Shown piece by piece: positions 9,120 to 17,271 of a stretch of 42,824 nucleotides of DNA. How positions within the stretch are numbered: position 1 is the stretch's first letter; each line of letters opens with the position of its first letter. Where the stretch lies: NCBI GenBank assembly GCA_041628615.1, contig JBFKOW010000007.1, positions 1 through 42,824 on the forward strand, given 5' to 3'. The notes under the pieces are model-generated. The model made no database searches. It saw only the letters and a program-made list of their open reading frames with translations, and was not told where the DNA came from. The DNA is from JAMWZF01 sp041628615 (lineage in GTDB: Bacteria; Pseudomonadota; Alphaproteobacteria; Rhodobacterales; Rhodobacteraceae). The position numbers and the translations under genes are program-made.

Positions 9120-9605
9120 ATGATCCGCGCCGCCCGCCCCGCAGACGCGCCGATGCTGGCCCGGCTGCACGTGCAGAGCTGGCGCGAGACCTATCCGGGC
9201 CTGCTGCCCGAGACCGAGATCGCGGCGCGCGGCTACAAGGTCCGGCTGGCCCAGTGGCGCAACCAGATCGCCCGCGGCGACAGCCGGATCGCCCTGCTGC
9301 CCGCTCTCGGCTTCGCGCAGATGGGCCCGCAGCGGGATGCCGGCTTCGCCCGCGCCGGCTACCCGGAGGAGCTTTACTGCATCTACCTGCTGCATGCCGG
9401 GCAGGGACGGGGTCAGGGCCGGGCGCTGCTCGGCGCGGTGCGCGGCGAGGCGCCCTTCACCGCGCTGGTGCTGGCGGGCAACGGCCCGGCCTGCGGCTTC
9501 TACCGGGCGATGGGCGGCACGGAACTGCTGCGCCGGATGGATCACGTGGGCCTCGCCGCCACCGAGGAGATCGCCTTCGGCTTCGGGGCGCCGAATCCGG
9601 ATTGA
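9120..9605 (+). CDS. GNAT family N-acetyltransferase
   Basis: The 161-residue protein shows the GNAT layout: an N-terminal IRAARPADAPMLARLH strand-helix, a central beta strand (YCIYLLHAGQ), the acetyl-CoA pyrophosphate loop GQGRGQGRALL, and the late GNGPACGFYRAMG segment. The start at 9120 is chosen over an in-frame one at 9078 because GAAAGGAGA lies at ideal spacing before it. The substrate is unknown. It lies divergent from zapE and 30 bases upstream of an MFS gene that may share its transcript. Confidence 0.86.
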   Translation: MIRAARPADAPMLARLHVQSWRETYPGLLPETEIAARGYKVRLAQWRNQIARGDSRIALLPALGFAQMGPQRDAGFARAGYPEELYCIYLLHAGQGRGQGRALLGAVRGEAPFTALVLAGNGPACGFYRAMGGTELLRRMDHVGLAATEEIAFGFGAPNPD

Positions 9606-9635
9606 CGCCGCCGCGCGGCGTGGCATCACCGCGCC

Positions 9636-10874
9636 ATGACCAAGGTGCCGCTGTTCACCCCCGTCCTGATCACCGGCTGCCTGATCATCATGGTCAGCTT
9701 CTCGGTCCGCGCCGCCTTCGGCGTGTTCCAGATCCCGATCGCCGAGGACCTGGGCTGGCTCCGGGCCGAGTTCAGCCTCGCCATCGCGATCCAGAACCTC
9801 GCCTGGGGCATCGGCCAGCCGCTGTTCGGGGCGATGGCCGAGAAGATCGGCGACCGCAAGGCGATCCTTGCCGGCGGCGCGCTCTACGTCATTGGCCTGC
9901 TGCTGTCGGCGGGGGCGACCACGCCCGCCGCCCACCAGGCCTACAACTGGCTGATCGGTTTCGGCGTCGCGGGGACCGGATTCGGGGTGATCCTCGCCGT
10001 CGTGGGCCGCGCCGCCAGCGACGACAACCGGTCGATGGCGCTGGCGGTGGTCACCGCCGCCGGGTCCGCCGGGCAGGTCTTCGGCCCGCCGCTGGCCGAG
10101 GCGCTGCTGGGGGTGATGGCCTGGCCCGGGGTGTTCGCGGTGTTCGCGGCGATGATCGGCGCCTCGATGCTGCTGCTGCCCGGGATGCGGTCCCCGGCCC
10201 CGGCGTCGAAGGCCGAGCTGGAGGAGAGCATCGGCCAGGTCCTGGTCCGGGCGTTCCGCGACCCGTCCTACACGATGATCTTCCTCGGCTTCTTTTCCTG
10301 CGGCTACCAGCTGTCCTTCATCACCGCGCATTTCCCGGCCTTCGTCACCGAGATCTGCGGGCCGATCATGCCGGGCGGGGTGCTGCACGGGCTGGGCATC
10401 ACCACCACCAGCGCGCTGGGCGCGGTGGCGATCTCGCTGATCGGGCTGGCCAATATCGGCGGCACCCTCGCCGCCGGCTGGGCCGGCAAGCGGTTCACCC
10501 GGAAATACCTGCTGGCCGGGATCTATGCCGGCCGCACCGTCGCCGCCGCGGTGTTCATCCTGCTGCCGATGACGCCCGCCTCGGTGATCGTCTTCTCGGT
10601 GGTGATGGGGGCGCTGTGGCTGGCCACCGTGCCGCTGACCAGCGGGCTCGTCGCCCATCTCTACGGCCTGCGCTACATGGGGACGCTCTACGGCATCGTC
10701 TTCTTCTCGCACCAGCTCGGGTCCTTCGTGGGGGTCTGGCTGGGCGGCAGGCTTTACGACGTCTACGGCTCCTACACCGCGGTCTGGTGGGTCGGGGTGG
10801 CGGTGGGCGCCTTTTCCGCGCTGATCCACCTGCCGATCCGCGAGCGCCGCCCGGCGCCCGCCCTGGCGGCCTGA
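9636..10874 (+). CDS. MFS transporter (OxlT/monocarboxylate-type)
   Basis: The 412-residue hydrophobic protein has about twelve membrane helices and belongs to the major facilitator superfamily. The sequence between helices 2 and 3 (AEKIGDRKAILAGG) fits the MFS motif A position. Overall it resembles the oxalate/formate antiporter-like and monocarboxylate-porter-like group, with an early VSFSVRAAFGVFQIPIAEDLGW segment typical of those proteins. The transported compound cannot be read from the sequence. No strong ribosome-binding site precedes the ATG. The gene is followed by repeat element copy C. Confidence 0.87.
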   Translation: MTKVPLFTPVLITGCLIIMVSFSVRAAFGVFQIPIAEDLGWLRAEFSLAIAIQNLAWGIGQPLFGAMAEKIGDRKAILAGGALYVIGLLLSAGATTPAAHQAYNWLIGFGVAGTGFGVILAVVGRAASDDNRSMALAVVTAAGSAGQVFGPPLAEALLGVMAWPGVFAVFAAMIGASMLLLPGMRSPAPASKAELEESIGQVLVRAFRDPSYTMIFLGFFSCGYQLSFITAHFPAFVTEICGPIMPGGVLHGLGITTTSALGAVAISLIGLANIGGTLAAGWAGKRFTRKYLLAGIYAGRTVAAAVFILLPMTPASVIVFSVVMGALWLATVPLTSGLVAHLYGLRYMGTLYGIVFFSHQLGSFVGVWLGGRLYDVYGSYTAVWWVGVAVGAFSALIHLPIRERRPAPALAA

Positions 10875-10892
10875 GCGCCCCGGCGCCGGGCC

Positions 10893-10962
10893 GGGCAGGG
10901 GGCGCCGCCCCCGTCGCCTGCGGCGACTCCCCCGGGATATTTCGGGTCCGAAGAAGGCGCGG
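10893..10962 (+). repeat. Intergenic hairpin repeat element, copy C
   Basis: This copy has a GGGGGCGCCGCCCCC hairpin, a GTCGCctgcGGCGAC hairpin (10912-10926), and the 28-nt core (10931-10958), which differs from copy A at two positions. It fills the gap between the convergent MFS and OmpA-family genes and points the same way as the MFS gene, matching the gene-3'-end placement of copies A and B. Confidence 0.75.
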
Positions 10963-10968
10963 CCGCTG

Positions 10969-11934
10969 TCACTCGGTGGAGACCATGATGACCTCGACGC
11001 GGCGGTTCGCCTCGCGCCCTTCCGCGCTGAGGTTCGAGGCGATCGGCGCGAGGTAGCCCATGCCCTCGGCCTGAAGCTGCCGCCGCGGCACGCCGTAGTC
11101 CGACACCAGCCGTTCCAGCACCGAGGCCGCCCGCCGCCGCGACAGCGCGATGTTGCCGTCCAGCCCGCCGACGCTGTCGGTGTGTCCGACCAGCGCCACC
11201 ACCCGGCCGGGATTGGCCGCGAGGTAGTCGGCGAGGCCGCGCAGCGACGGGAACGCGCCGGCGCCGAGCTGGGCCGAGCCGGTCTCGAACACGAGGTCGG
11301 GCAGGATCGCCCGGCCGATGGTTTCGAGCTGCGCCGCGACGCTGCCTTCCGAGATCAGCACCGGGCCGTTGGCCGCGCCGGCGGGCGCGCTGCCCGAGCC
11401 GAGCCGGGCCTCGCCGGTGCCGGCGCTGAAGGCCGGGCCGTCGGGCGGCCCCACCGCCGTCACCTGCACGAAGCCGGCCCGCGCGGTCCGCGAGGCGATC
11501 AGGGTGACCGCGCTGCCGGTTTCCGCGTCGACCGCCGCGAGGTAGCGGAAGTCGACCAGATCCACGTACATGTCGGGCGGCGACATCAGGTCGAGCGTCG
11601 CCCGGAAGTCGAAGCCGCCGCAGCCCTCGCCCTCGCATTCGAAGACCGTCGCGAAGCCGGCATCGGCCAGTTGGTCCCGCAGCGGCGCGGTCATCTGCAG
11701 CGCGGTCAGCCCGCCGCCGTCGATCCGCCAGGCCTGCCGGGTGATCCGGCCTTCCACCGTCCGCCCCGGCACCCCGTCCTCGGTCCAGGGCCCGGTGGCG
11801 ACGGCGTGGCCGCCCAGCGGCGTCGTCACCTCGGCCTGCAGCGCGGCGTTGGCCGGGAAGTCGAGGCTCAGCGCCGCCGCCGGGCCGGCGAGCCCGGCGC
11901 ATCCGGCCAGCAGGACGGCGGCGGTCCGCGTCAT
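10969..11934 (-). CDS. OmpA family protein
   Basis: This is an exported protein of 321 residues. An N-terminal signal peptide (about residues 1-21, ending PAAALS) is followed by an uncharacterised beta-rich domain of about 170 residues and a C-terminal OmpA peptidoglycan-binding domain. The OmpA part is recognised from LVFETGSAQL, VVALVGHTDSVGGLDGNIALSRRRAASV and GREANRRVEVIM, including the Asp and Arg that bind diaminopimelate. It is the last gene of a four-gene operon; its start overlaps the stop of the AhpD-like gene by four bases. Confidence 0.88.
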   Translation of the reverse strand: MTRTAAVLLAGCAGLAGPAAALSLDFPANAALQAEVTTPLGGHAVATGPWTEDGVPGRTVEGRITRQAWRIDGGGLTALQMTAPLRDQLADAGFATVFECEGEGCGGFDFRATLDLMSPPDMYVDLVDFRYLAAVDAETGSAVTLIASRTARAGFVQVTAVGPPDGPAFSAGTGEARLGSGSAPAGAANGPVLISEGSVAAQLETIGRAILPDLVFETGSAQLGAGAFPSLRGLADYLAANPGRVVALVGHTDSVGGLDGNIALSRRRAASVLERLVSDYGVPRRQLQAEGMGYLAPIASNLSAEGREANRRVEVIMVSTE

Positions 11935-12500
11935 CGCGCCTGCGCGTGGTAGTCGGGGTTCGGCACCATCGCGGTGGCGCTGGCCACCCGGTTGGTCATG
12001 TTGAAGAACCCGGCCACCGCGATCAGGTCCCAGATGTCCCGGTCGCTCAGCCCATGGCCCCGCAGCCCGTCCCGGTCCGCCTCGCCGACCCGGGCGCTTT
12101 CCAGCGTCACCTTCTCGGCGAAGGCCAGCATCGCCCGTTGCCGGTCGGTCACCCGCGCCACCCGCCAGTTGGTCACCAGCGCCTCGCCCAGCGCCGGGTC
12201 GCCGGACAGCTGCCGCACCGCCGCGCCGTGGGCGACGAGGCAGTAGTGGCAGCGGTTGGTGGCCGACACCACCACCGCGATCATCTCGCGTTCGAGCTTG
12301 GTCAGGCCGCTGTCGCCCAGCATCAGGTCGTTGTACATCGCGGTGAAGGCGTCGAGCTTGGCGATGTCGAAGGCGTAGGCCCGAAGCACGTTGGGCACCA
12401 TGCCGAGCCTGTCCTCGCAGACCGCGAAATACTTCGCCGTTGCTTCGGGCAGCGGCTCGACCGGGGGCAGGTTCAGGGCGGTGGGCAGGTCGTCGGTCAT
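11931..12500 (-). CDS. Peroxidase-related (AhpD-like carboxymuconolactone decarboxylase family) protein
   Basis: The 189-residue protein belongs to the AhpD-like fold, whose members reduce peroxides with a vicinal cysteine pair. The motif NRCHYCLVAHG supplies Cys84 and Cys87 and the nearby His91, with Glu residues upstream in LEREMIAVVVSATN. The C-terminal FFNMTNRVASATAMVPNPDYH is typical of the uncharacterised peroxidase-related branch. Both ends overlap neighbours by four bases (ATGA), so it is translationally coupled inside the operon. Confidence 0.88.
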   Translation of the reverse strand: MTDDLPTALNLPPVEPLPEATAKYFAVCEDRLGMVPNVLRAYAFDIAKLDAFTAMYNDLMLGDSGLTKLEREMIAVVVSATNRCHYCLVAHGAAVRQLSGDPALGEALVTNWRVARVTDRQRAMLAFAEKVTLESARVGEADRDGLRGHGLSDRDIWDLIAVAGFFNMTNRVASATAMVPNPDYHAQAR

Positions 12501-13219
12501 GCGGGGCGGTCCTTGATCCGGTAGTGGTACCCTGCCGCAGCCCGCATCCCGAGGGAAGCGTAGAGCGCGTTGCCGGGCCGGTTGGCGGCGGTGACGAGGA
12601 TGGCGACCTGCCGGGCGCCGTGGTCCCGGGCCCAGAACGCCGACGCGGTGACCATCCGCCGCCCGACCCCCTGCCGCCGGAACCGCGCCAGCGTCTCGAC
12701 CGCGTGGATCATCGCGGTGCCGTCGTGCAGCGCGGCGAAGAGGGTGCCCGCCGGCTGGTCCTGGCTGCGCCCGAGGATTGTCGTGGCCGGGCCCGCCACC
12801 CGGTCCATCACCGCGAGCCGCGACGGGCCGACGCCGCCGGCGGCCCAGATGCCGGCCTGGACCGCCAGCCGCCGCGGCACCTCGAAACAGGACACCGGCG
12901 GCGGCCGTTCGCCGGTCAGCGCCGCGACCGGCGCGAGGTAGAGCGTCACCGGGTCCTTGACGGAGAAGCCCCGCGCCGCGAGCCCAGCGTCGAGCGCTGC
13001 CTCGCCTTCCCGCACCATGACCAGGGGCACCTGCCCCAGCGCGGACATCGCCGCCTCGGCGGCGCCGATGTCGGGCAGGTCGCCGGGCGTGGCCGCGGTG
13101 GCGGCGCTGACCCGGCTGCCGCCGCCCCGGCCCTCGCGCAGGGTCCAGCCGTCCCGGTCGAACCGCGCCGCGGCGGGCCAGGTCGCGTCGATCAGCGCGG
13201 TCAGCGCCGCGGGCGTCAT
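12497..13219 (-). CDS. GNAT family N-acetyltransferase
   Basis: The product has 240 residues: a divergent N-terminal half and a GNAT C-terminal half. The acetyl-CoA binding loop is seen in ARFRRQGVGRRMVTASAFWA, and NRPGNALYASLGMRAAAGYHYR forms the last strand and helix. The start overlaps the stop of the CinA-type gene and the stop overlaps the start of the AhpD-like gene, each by ATGA. The substrate is unknown. Confidence 0.85.
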   Translation of the reverse strand: MTPAALTALIDATWPAAARFDRDGWTLREGRGGGSRVSAATAATPGDLPDIGAAEAAMSALGQVPLVMVREGEAALDAGLAARGFSVKDPVTLYLAPVAALTGERPPPVSCFEVPRRLAVQAGIWAAGGVGPSRLAVMDRVAGPATTILGRSQDQPAGTLFAALHDGTAMIHAVETLARFRRQGVGRRMVTASAFWARDHGARQVAILVTAANRPGNALYASLGMRAAAGYHYRIKDRPA

Positions 13220-13935
13220 CCGAACAGCCGTCCCAGCGCCACCATCGCGGCGTCGATCTCGGCCCCGTCGGTGCCCCGGACCACGATGTTGGCCCCGAAC
13301 ACGCCGTCCTTCTGGAACGGGTAGGAGCCGATCGACAGCGCCGGGTGCGCCGCCGCCACATCGGCCAGCGGCCCGGCGATGTCGCCCTCGCCGCGCATCA
13401 CCCGCAGGGTCTGGCTGAGCAGCGGCTGGCCGCCGGTCAGCGTCGGCAGCAGCGAGGCGACCATCGCCTGGAACACCGTCGGCACCCCGGCCATCACGTG
13501 CACGTTGCGCAGCGAGAAGCCGGGCGCCGCGCTGACCGGGTTGTCGATCAGCGCCGCGCCCTCGGGGATCCGGGCCATCCGCAGCCGCGCCGCGTTCAGC
13601 TCGGTGCCCATCCGGTCGTAATGCGCCTGCAGGATCGCGCGGGCGTCGTCGCGCACCCCGATCGACACCCCGAAGGCGGCGGCGATGCAGTCGGCGGTGA
13701 TGTCGTCGTGGGTCGGCCCGATCCCGCCGGAGGTGAAGACGTGGTCGTGCCCCGCCGCCAGCGCGGTGACCGCGGCGACGATGGCGTCCCGGTCGTCGCT
13801 GACGATGCGGACCTCGCGCAGGTCGATCCCGGCGGAGGTGAGTTCCCCGGCGAGGTAGTGCATGTTGGCGTCGCGGGTGCGGCCCGAGAGGATCTCGTCT
13901 CCGATCACGAGCATGGCGGCGGTCGGGTTGGGCAT
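13216..13935 (-). CDS. Molybdopterin-binding / CinA N-terminal (MoCF) domain protein
   Basis: The 239-residue protein is the stand-alone MoCF-like domain of competence/damage-inducible protein A, without the C-terminal nicotinamide-nucleotide amidase domain. It begins AAMLVIGDEILSGRTRDAN and contains the TSGGIGPTHDDIT signature and HVMAGVPTVFQAM. Family members of this size are probably NMN- or ADP-ribose-metabolising or molybdopterin-binding proteins; the true function is unclear. It is the first gene of the minus-strand operon and is divergent from sfsA across only 51 bases. Confidence 0.88.
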   Translation of the reverse strand: MPNPTAAMLVIGDEILSGRTRDANMHYLAGELTSAGIDLREVRIVSDDRDAIVAAVTALAAGHDHVFTSGGIGPTHDDITADCIAAAFGVSIGVRDDARAILQAHYDRMGTELNAARLRMARIPEGAALIDNPVSAAPGFSLRNVHVMAGVPTVFQAMVASLLPTLTGGQPLLSQTLRVMRGEGDIAGPLADVAAAHPALSIGSYPFQKDGVFGANIVVRGTDGAEIDAAMVALGRLFG

Positions 13936-13986
13936 CGGCGGCGGGCCTCTTCACATCACGGTCTGGCCCGGTATAGGAGCCCGCCC

Positions 13987-14691
13987 ATGCGCTTTCAAAC
14001 CCCCCTCTTGCCCGGTCGCCTGATCCGCCGCTGGATGCGGTTCCTGTCCGAGGTCCGGCTGGAGGACGGCGGCGACGTGGTGCGCGCCCATTGCCCCAAC
14101 CCCGGCGCGATGCTGGGCCTGAAGGAGCCGGGCAGCCGGGTCTGGCTCGAACCCAACGACGACCCGAGGAAGAAGCTGAAATACGGCTGGCGGCTGGTCG
14201 AGCTGGCGGACGGCCACATGGCCGGGATCGACACCGCGGTGCCGAACCGGGTGGTGGGGGAAGCGCTGCGCGCCGGGATGATCGCCGAACTGGCCGGGCC
14301 GGGAGAGGTCCGGGCCGAGGTGCCCTACGGCGCGAACAGCCGGGTCGACTTCGTTATCGAGGGCCCGGCCAGTCGCACCTTCGTCGAGGTCAAGAACGTC
14401 CACCTCCGCCGCGAGGCCGACTGGGCCGAGTTCCCGGATTGCGTGACCGAACGCGGCGCCAGGCACCTGCGCGAACTGGTCGAGGTGGTCGGACAGGGCG
14501 ACCGGGCGGTGATGCTCTACCTCGTGCAGCGCACCGACTGCGCCCGGCTTAGGATGGCCGCCGACCTCGATCCCGGCTACGCCGCCGCCTTCGCCGAGGC
14601 CCGCCGCGCGGGGGTCGAGATGCTGTGCTACGGCACCGAGATCGACACCGCCGGGGTGCGGCTGGGCCGGCCCCTTCCGGTGGCGGACTGA
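13987..14691 (+). CDS. sfsA: DNA/RNA nuclease SfsA (sugar fermentation stimulation protein)
   Basis: The 234-residue protein has the full SfsA pattern: MRFQTPLLPGRLIRRW at the start, VVRAHCPNPGAMLGL, GANSRVDFVIEG and TFVEVKNVHL with PD-(D/E)xK-nuclease-like acidic residues and Lys, then FPDCVTERGARHLRELVEV. The AGGAG ribosome-binding site sits seven bases before the ATG, and TATAGG just upstream may be a -10 box. SfsA binds DNA and RNA and has been linked to sugar gene activation and nuclease activity; its role here is unknown. Confidence 0.93.
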   Translation: MRFQTPLLPGRLIRRWMRFLSEVRLEDGGDVVRAHCPNPGAMLGLKEPGSRVWLEPNDDPRKKLKYGWRLVELADGHMAGIDTAVPNRVVGEALRAGMIAELAGPGEVRAEVPYGANSRVDFVIEGPASRTFVEVKNVHLRREADWAEFPDCVTERGARHLRELVEVVGQGDRAVMLYLVQRTDCARLRMAADLDPGYAAAFAEARRAGVEMLCYGTEIDTAGVRLGRPLPVAD

Positions 14692-14794
14692 CCGCGCGGT
14701 CGCGCCGCCGCCGCGGGCGGGCCGGACGGGGCGTCGGCCTGTCTCGGCCCGGTGACTTTTCACAGGCCGCGCAATCGCCTATGTGTCAGGCAGG

Positions 14795-15637
14795 ATGGAC
14801 AATAACGGACAGGACAGCGTGGACGAGACCCGCAGCAGGCTGACCAAGGACGGAATCCGGATCTACGACCCGTCGGATTTCGCCGGGATGCACGCGGCCG
14901 GACGGCTGGCGGCCGGGATCCTGGACCGGATCGCGGACCATGTCGTGCCGGGCGTTTCCACCGGCGAACTGGACGACCTCATCACTCGCTGGGTCGAGGA
15001 GGCGGGGGCGACCTCGGCCACCATCGGCTACAAGGGCTATCAGCACGCCTCGTGCATCTCGGTGAACCACGTGGTCTGCCACGGCATCCCCGGCGACAAG
15101 CGGCTGAAGGACGGCGACATCCTCAACATCGACGTCACCGTGATCGTCGACGGCTGGTACGGCGACACCAGCCGGATGTTCGTCGCCGGCAAGCTGCCCC
15201 GCAAGGCCGAGCGGCTGATCCAGGTGACCCATGACGCGCTGATGCTGGGGATCGAGGCGGCCCGCCCGGGCAACACCTTCGGCGACATCGGCCACGCGAT
15301 CCAGAGCCATGTCGAGGCGAACCGGATGAGCGTTGTCCGCGACTTCTGCGGCCACGGGCTTGGCCGGGTGTTCCACGCCCCGCCCAACGTGCTGCACTAC
15401 GGCCGTCCCGGCACCGGCCCGACGCTGGAGGAGGGGATGTTCTTCACCATCGAGCCGATGGTGAACCTCGGCCGCCCCGAGACCAAGGTGCTGGCCGACG
15501 ACTGGACCGCAGTGACCCGGGACAAGTCGCTGTCCGCCCAGTTCGAGCACTCGGTCGGGATCACCTCGGGCGCGGCCGACATCTTCACCCTGTCCCCGGC
15601 CGGCCGGTTCCATCCCACCTGGACCGACGCGGCCTGA
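14795..15637 (+). CDS. map: Type I methionine aminopeptidase
   Basis: This enzyme removes the initiator methionine from new proteins in the cytoplasm. The 280-residue product has the five metal ligands of type I enzymes: Asp in ILNIDVTV, Asp in WYGDTSR, His in CGHGLGRVFH, Glu in FFTIEPM and Glu in QFEHSVG. The substrate-side motif HASCISVNHVVCHGIP is also present. The start is uncertain: ATG 14795 is listed, GTG 14783 is possible, and GTG 14819 has a fair AGGA ribosome-binding site and would give the shorter N terminus seen in relatives. The gene is the last housekeeping gene before the T6SS island. Confidence 0.92.
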   Translation: MDNNGQDSVDETRSRLTKDGIRIYDPSDFAGMHAAGRLAAGILDRIADHVVPGVSTGELDDLITRWVEEAGATSATIGYKGYQHASCISVNHVVCHGIPGDKRLKDGDILNIDVTVIVDGWYGDTSRMFVAGKLPRKAERLIQVTHDALMLGIEAARPGNTFGDIGHAIQSHVEANRMSVVRDFCGHGLGRVFHAPPNVLHYGRPGTGPTLEEGMFFTIEPMVNLGRPETKVLADDWTAVTRDKSLSAQFEHSVGITSGAADIFTLSPAGRFHPTWTDAA

Positions 15638-15640
15638 GGA

Positions 15641-15671
15641 GACGCCCGGAACGGGCGGGCGTGCGGGCGTC
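15641..15671 (+). terminator. Stem-loop after map
   Basis: Directly after the map stop, CGCCCG-gaa-CGGGCG forms a compact hairpin (15643-15657), and the wider arms GACGCCCG and CGGGCGTC (15641-15648 and 15664-15671) are also perfectly complementary. It lacks a T tract but separates map from the T6SS island. Confidence 0.45.
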
Positions 15672-15723
15672 GCATCGGGCTGCCCTAGCGCCCTACGCAA
15701 TTGAACGGTAAGGCTGTTCCGCC

Positions 15724-17118
15724 ATGACCCTGACGCTGCGAATCGAGAATTACGACGTCCTCGAAAACGGGGGCCCGCCGTGGATCACCCTGGAGGGCCG
15801 CAATGCCTGCGTCGGCCGCGGCGGCGGCATGGACTGGATCCTGCCGGACCCGTCGCGGCACATCTCGAGCCACCATTTCGACATCACCTTCAAGGGCGGG
15901 AAATACTACCTGACGGACGTGTCGACGAACGGCACCTTCCTGCAGGGCCAGCGCTACCGGCTGGACGGGCCGCACGAGATCCGCAACGGCGACCGCTTCA
16001 CCGTCGGCCATTACATCGTCGGCGCCAGCATCGCCCAGGCCCAGCAGCCCGCCGCCCCGCCGCGGTCGGCGCCTTCGGGGCACCGGTCGATGATCCAGCA
16101 GCCGCCGACCTGGGCCCCGGCCGCGGGCGCCGACGATCCGTGGGAAACCATCGGCCGCTCGCCGACGCCCTCCTATGTCCCCTCGGCGGCGCCGTCGCAT
16201 CCGCCGCCGCAGGGCACGGGCGGCCTGCGCCGCCCGCCGACCAGCTACGGGCAGGGCACCCCGAGCGCGCCGCCGTCGCCGCCGCAGCAACCGTCGGCAC
16301 CGCCGCAATACTCCGCCCCGCCGCCGCAATCGCAGCCGCCGCAGCCCCAGCCGCCGCAACAGCCCGCGCCGCCGCCGCCGCAGTCGGTCCCGCCGTACTC
16401 GGTGCCGCCGGTGGCGCCCGCCGGCGGTCCCGCGGCGATGCCGATGCCGCGACCCGAGGTGACGCCGGTGCCGGTGGCCCCGGGGCCCAGCCCGGCCCCG
16501 ATTCCCGCCGCCGCGATGCGCCCCGCCCAGCCCGCCGCGGTGCCGGCGAGCAATGCCGACGTGTTCCGCGCCTTCTGCGAGGGGGCCGGGCTCGACCCTG
16601 CCGCCTATGGCGAGGCCGACATGGTCCGGCTGGCCCAGCAGCTCGGCACCTGCACCCGCATCGCGGTGCAGGAGATCATGACGATGCTGAAGGACCGCGC
16701 CGCGGTGAAGCATTTCACCCGCGGCGGCGAGCGGACCATGCGCAGCGCCTCGGGCAACAACCCGATGAAGTTCCTGCCCGACACCGAGCAGGCGCTGGAG
16801 GCGATGTTCCTCAAGCCGCGGGACGGCTTCATGAAGGGCCCCGACGGCTTCGAGAACGCCCTGCACGACATCCGCCAGCACCAGGCCGCGGTCTTTGCCG
16901 CGCTGCAGCCGGCGCTGGCCCATGTCCTGGCCGGCCTGTCCCCCGAGGAGGTCTCGGGCGAGGCGGGCAGCGGCATCATGGGCGGCGGCAAGAGCCGGGC
17001 CTGGGAAACCTTCGTCGAGCGCTGGGACGCCAAGGCGGAGACCGGCGAGAACGGGATGCTCGACGTGTTCCTCAGCGCCTTTTCGAAGGCTTACGCCGAG
17101 GCCGTGAGCCGCGGCTAG
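15724..17118 (+). CDS. tagH: Type VI secretion system-associated FHA domain protein TagH
   Basis: FHA proteins of this type bind phosphothreonine and act as the downstream target of the PpkA kinase and PppA phosphatase in posttranslational T6SS activation. The 464-residue product has an N-terminal FHA domain (about residues 5-95) with CVGRGGGMDWILPDPSRHIS, SHHFDI and STNGTFLQG, a long Pro/Gln-rich low-complexity linker (about 100-270), and the conserved T6SS FHA C-terminal domain (about 275-460) with FCEGAGLD and NPMKFLPDTEQALEAMF. A GGTAAGG sequence precedes the ATG. Its kinase and phosphatase partners lie at the far end of the same island. Confidence 0.93.
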   Translation: MTLTLRIENYDVLENGGPPWITLEGRNACVGRGGGMDWILPDPSRHISSHHFDITFKGGKYYLTDVSTNGTFLQGQRYRLDGPHEIRNGDRFTVGHYIVGASIAQAQQPAAPPRSAPSGHRSMIQQPPTWAPAAGADDPWETIGRSPTPSYVPSAAPSHPPPQGTGGLRRPPTSYGQGTPSAPPSPPQQPSAPPQYSAPPPQSQPPQPQPPQQPAPPPPQSVPPYSVPPVAPAGGPAAMPMPRPEVTPVPVAPGPSPAPIPAAAMRPAQPAAVPASNADVFRAFCEGAGLDPAAYGEADMVRLAQQLGTCTRIAVQEIMTMLKDRAAVKHFTRGGERTMRSASGNNPMKFLPDTEQALEAMFLKPRDGFMKGPDGFENALHDIRQHQAAVFAALQPALAHVLAGLSPEEVSGEAGSGIMGGGKSRAWETFVERWDAKAETGENGMLDVFLSAFSKAYAEAVSRG

Positions 17119-17135
17119 GGCCGCCCGCGCGGCCC
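17118..17135 (+). terminator. Hairpin overlapping the tagH stop codon
   Basis: The sequence GGGCCGC-ccgc-GCGGCCC forms a perfect 7-bp stem with a 4-base loop that starts on the last base of the tagH stop codon. It may reduce read-through into tssA or stabilise the tagH mRNA. No T run follows. Confidence 0.45.
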
Positions 17136-17168
17136 CTTCCGGCCGACCCCCGGCCCTCTCGAAACCCT

Positions 17169-17178
17169 TGACCGGTCA
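17169..17178. promoter_or_regulatory. Palindrome TGACCGGTCA upstream of tssA
   Basis: A perfect 10-base palindrome lies about 95 bases before the tssA start, and its left part also reads TTGACC, a possible -35 element. It could be an operator half-site pair for a regulator of the tssA transcript. Chance occurrence cannot be excluded. Confidence 0.25.
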
Positions 17179-17271
17179 GGTTTTCCGCGCCAGCCTCCAC
17201 TCCGGGCGACCCGGGCCGACCCCGGCGGGGCCGCCCGGCAGGACGAGGGCGACAGGGACGAGGACGGCGCG

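Noticed and set aside
9024..10829. Long upstream extension of zapE in the same frame
   Set aside because: It covers the GNAT and MFS genes on the other strand and has shadow composition; ZapE family proteins start at MDVETAYRKL.
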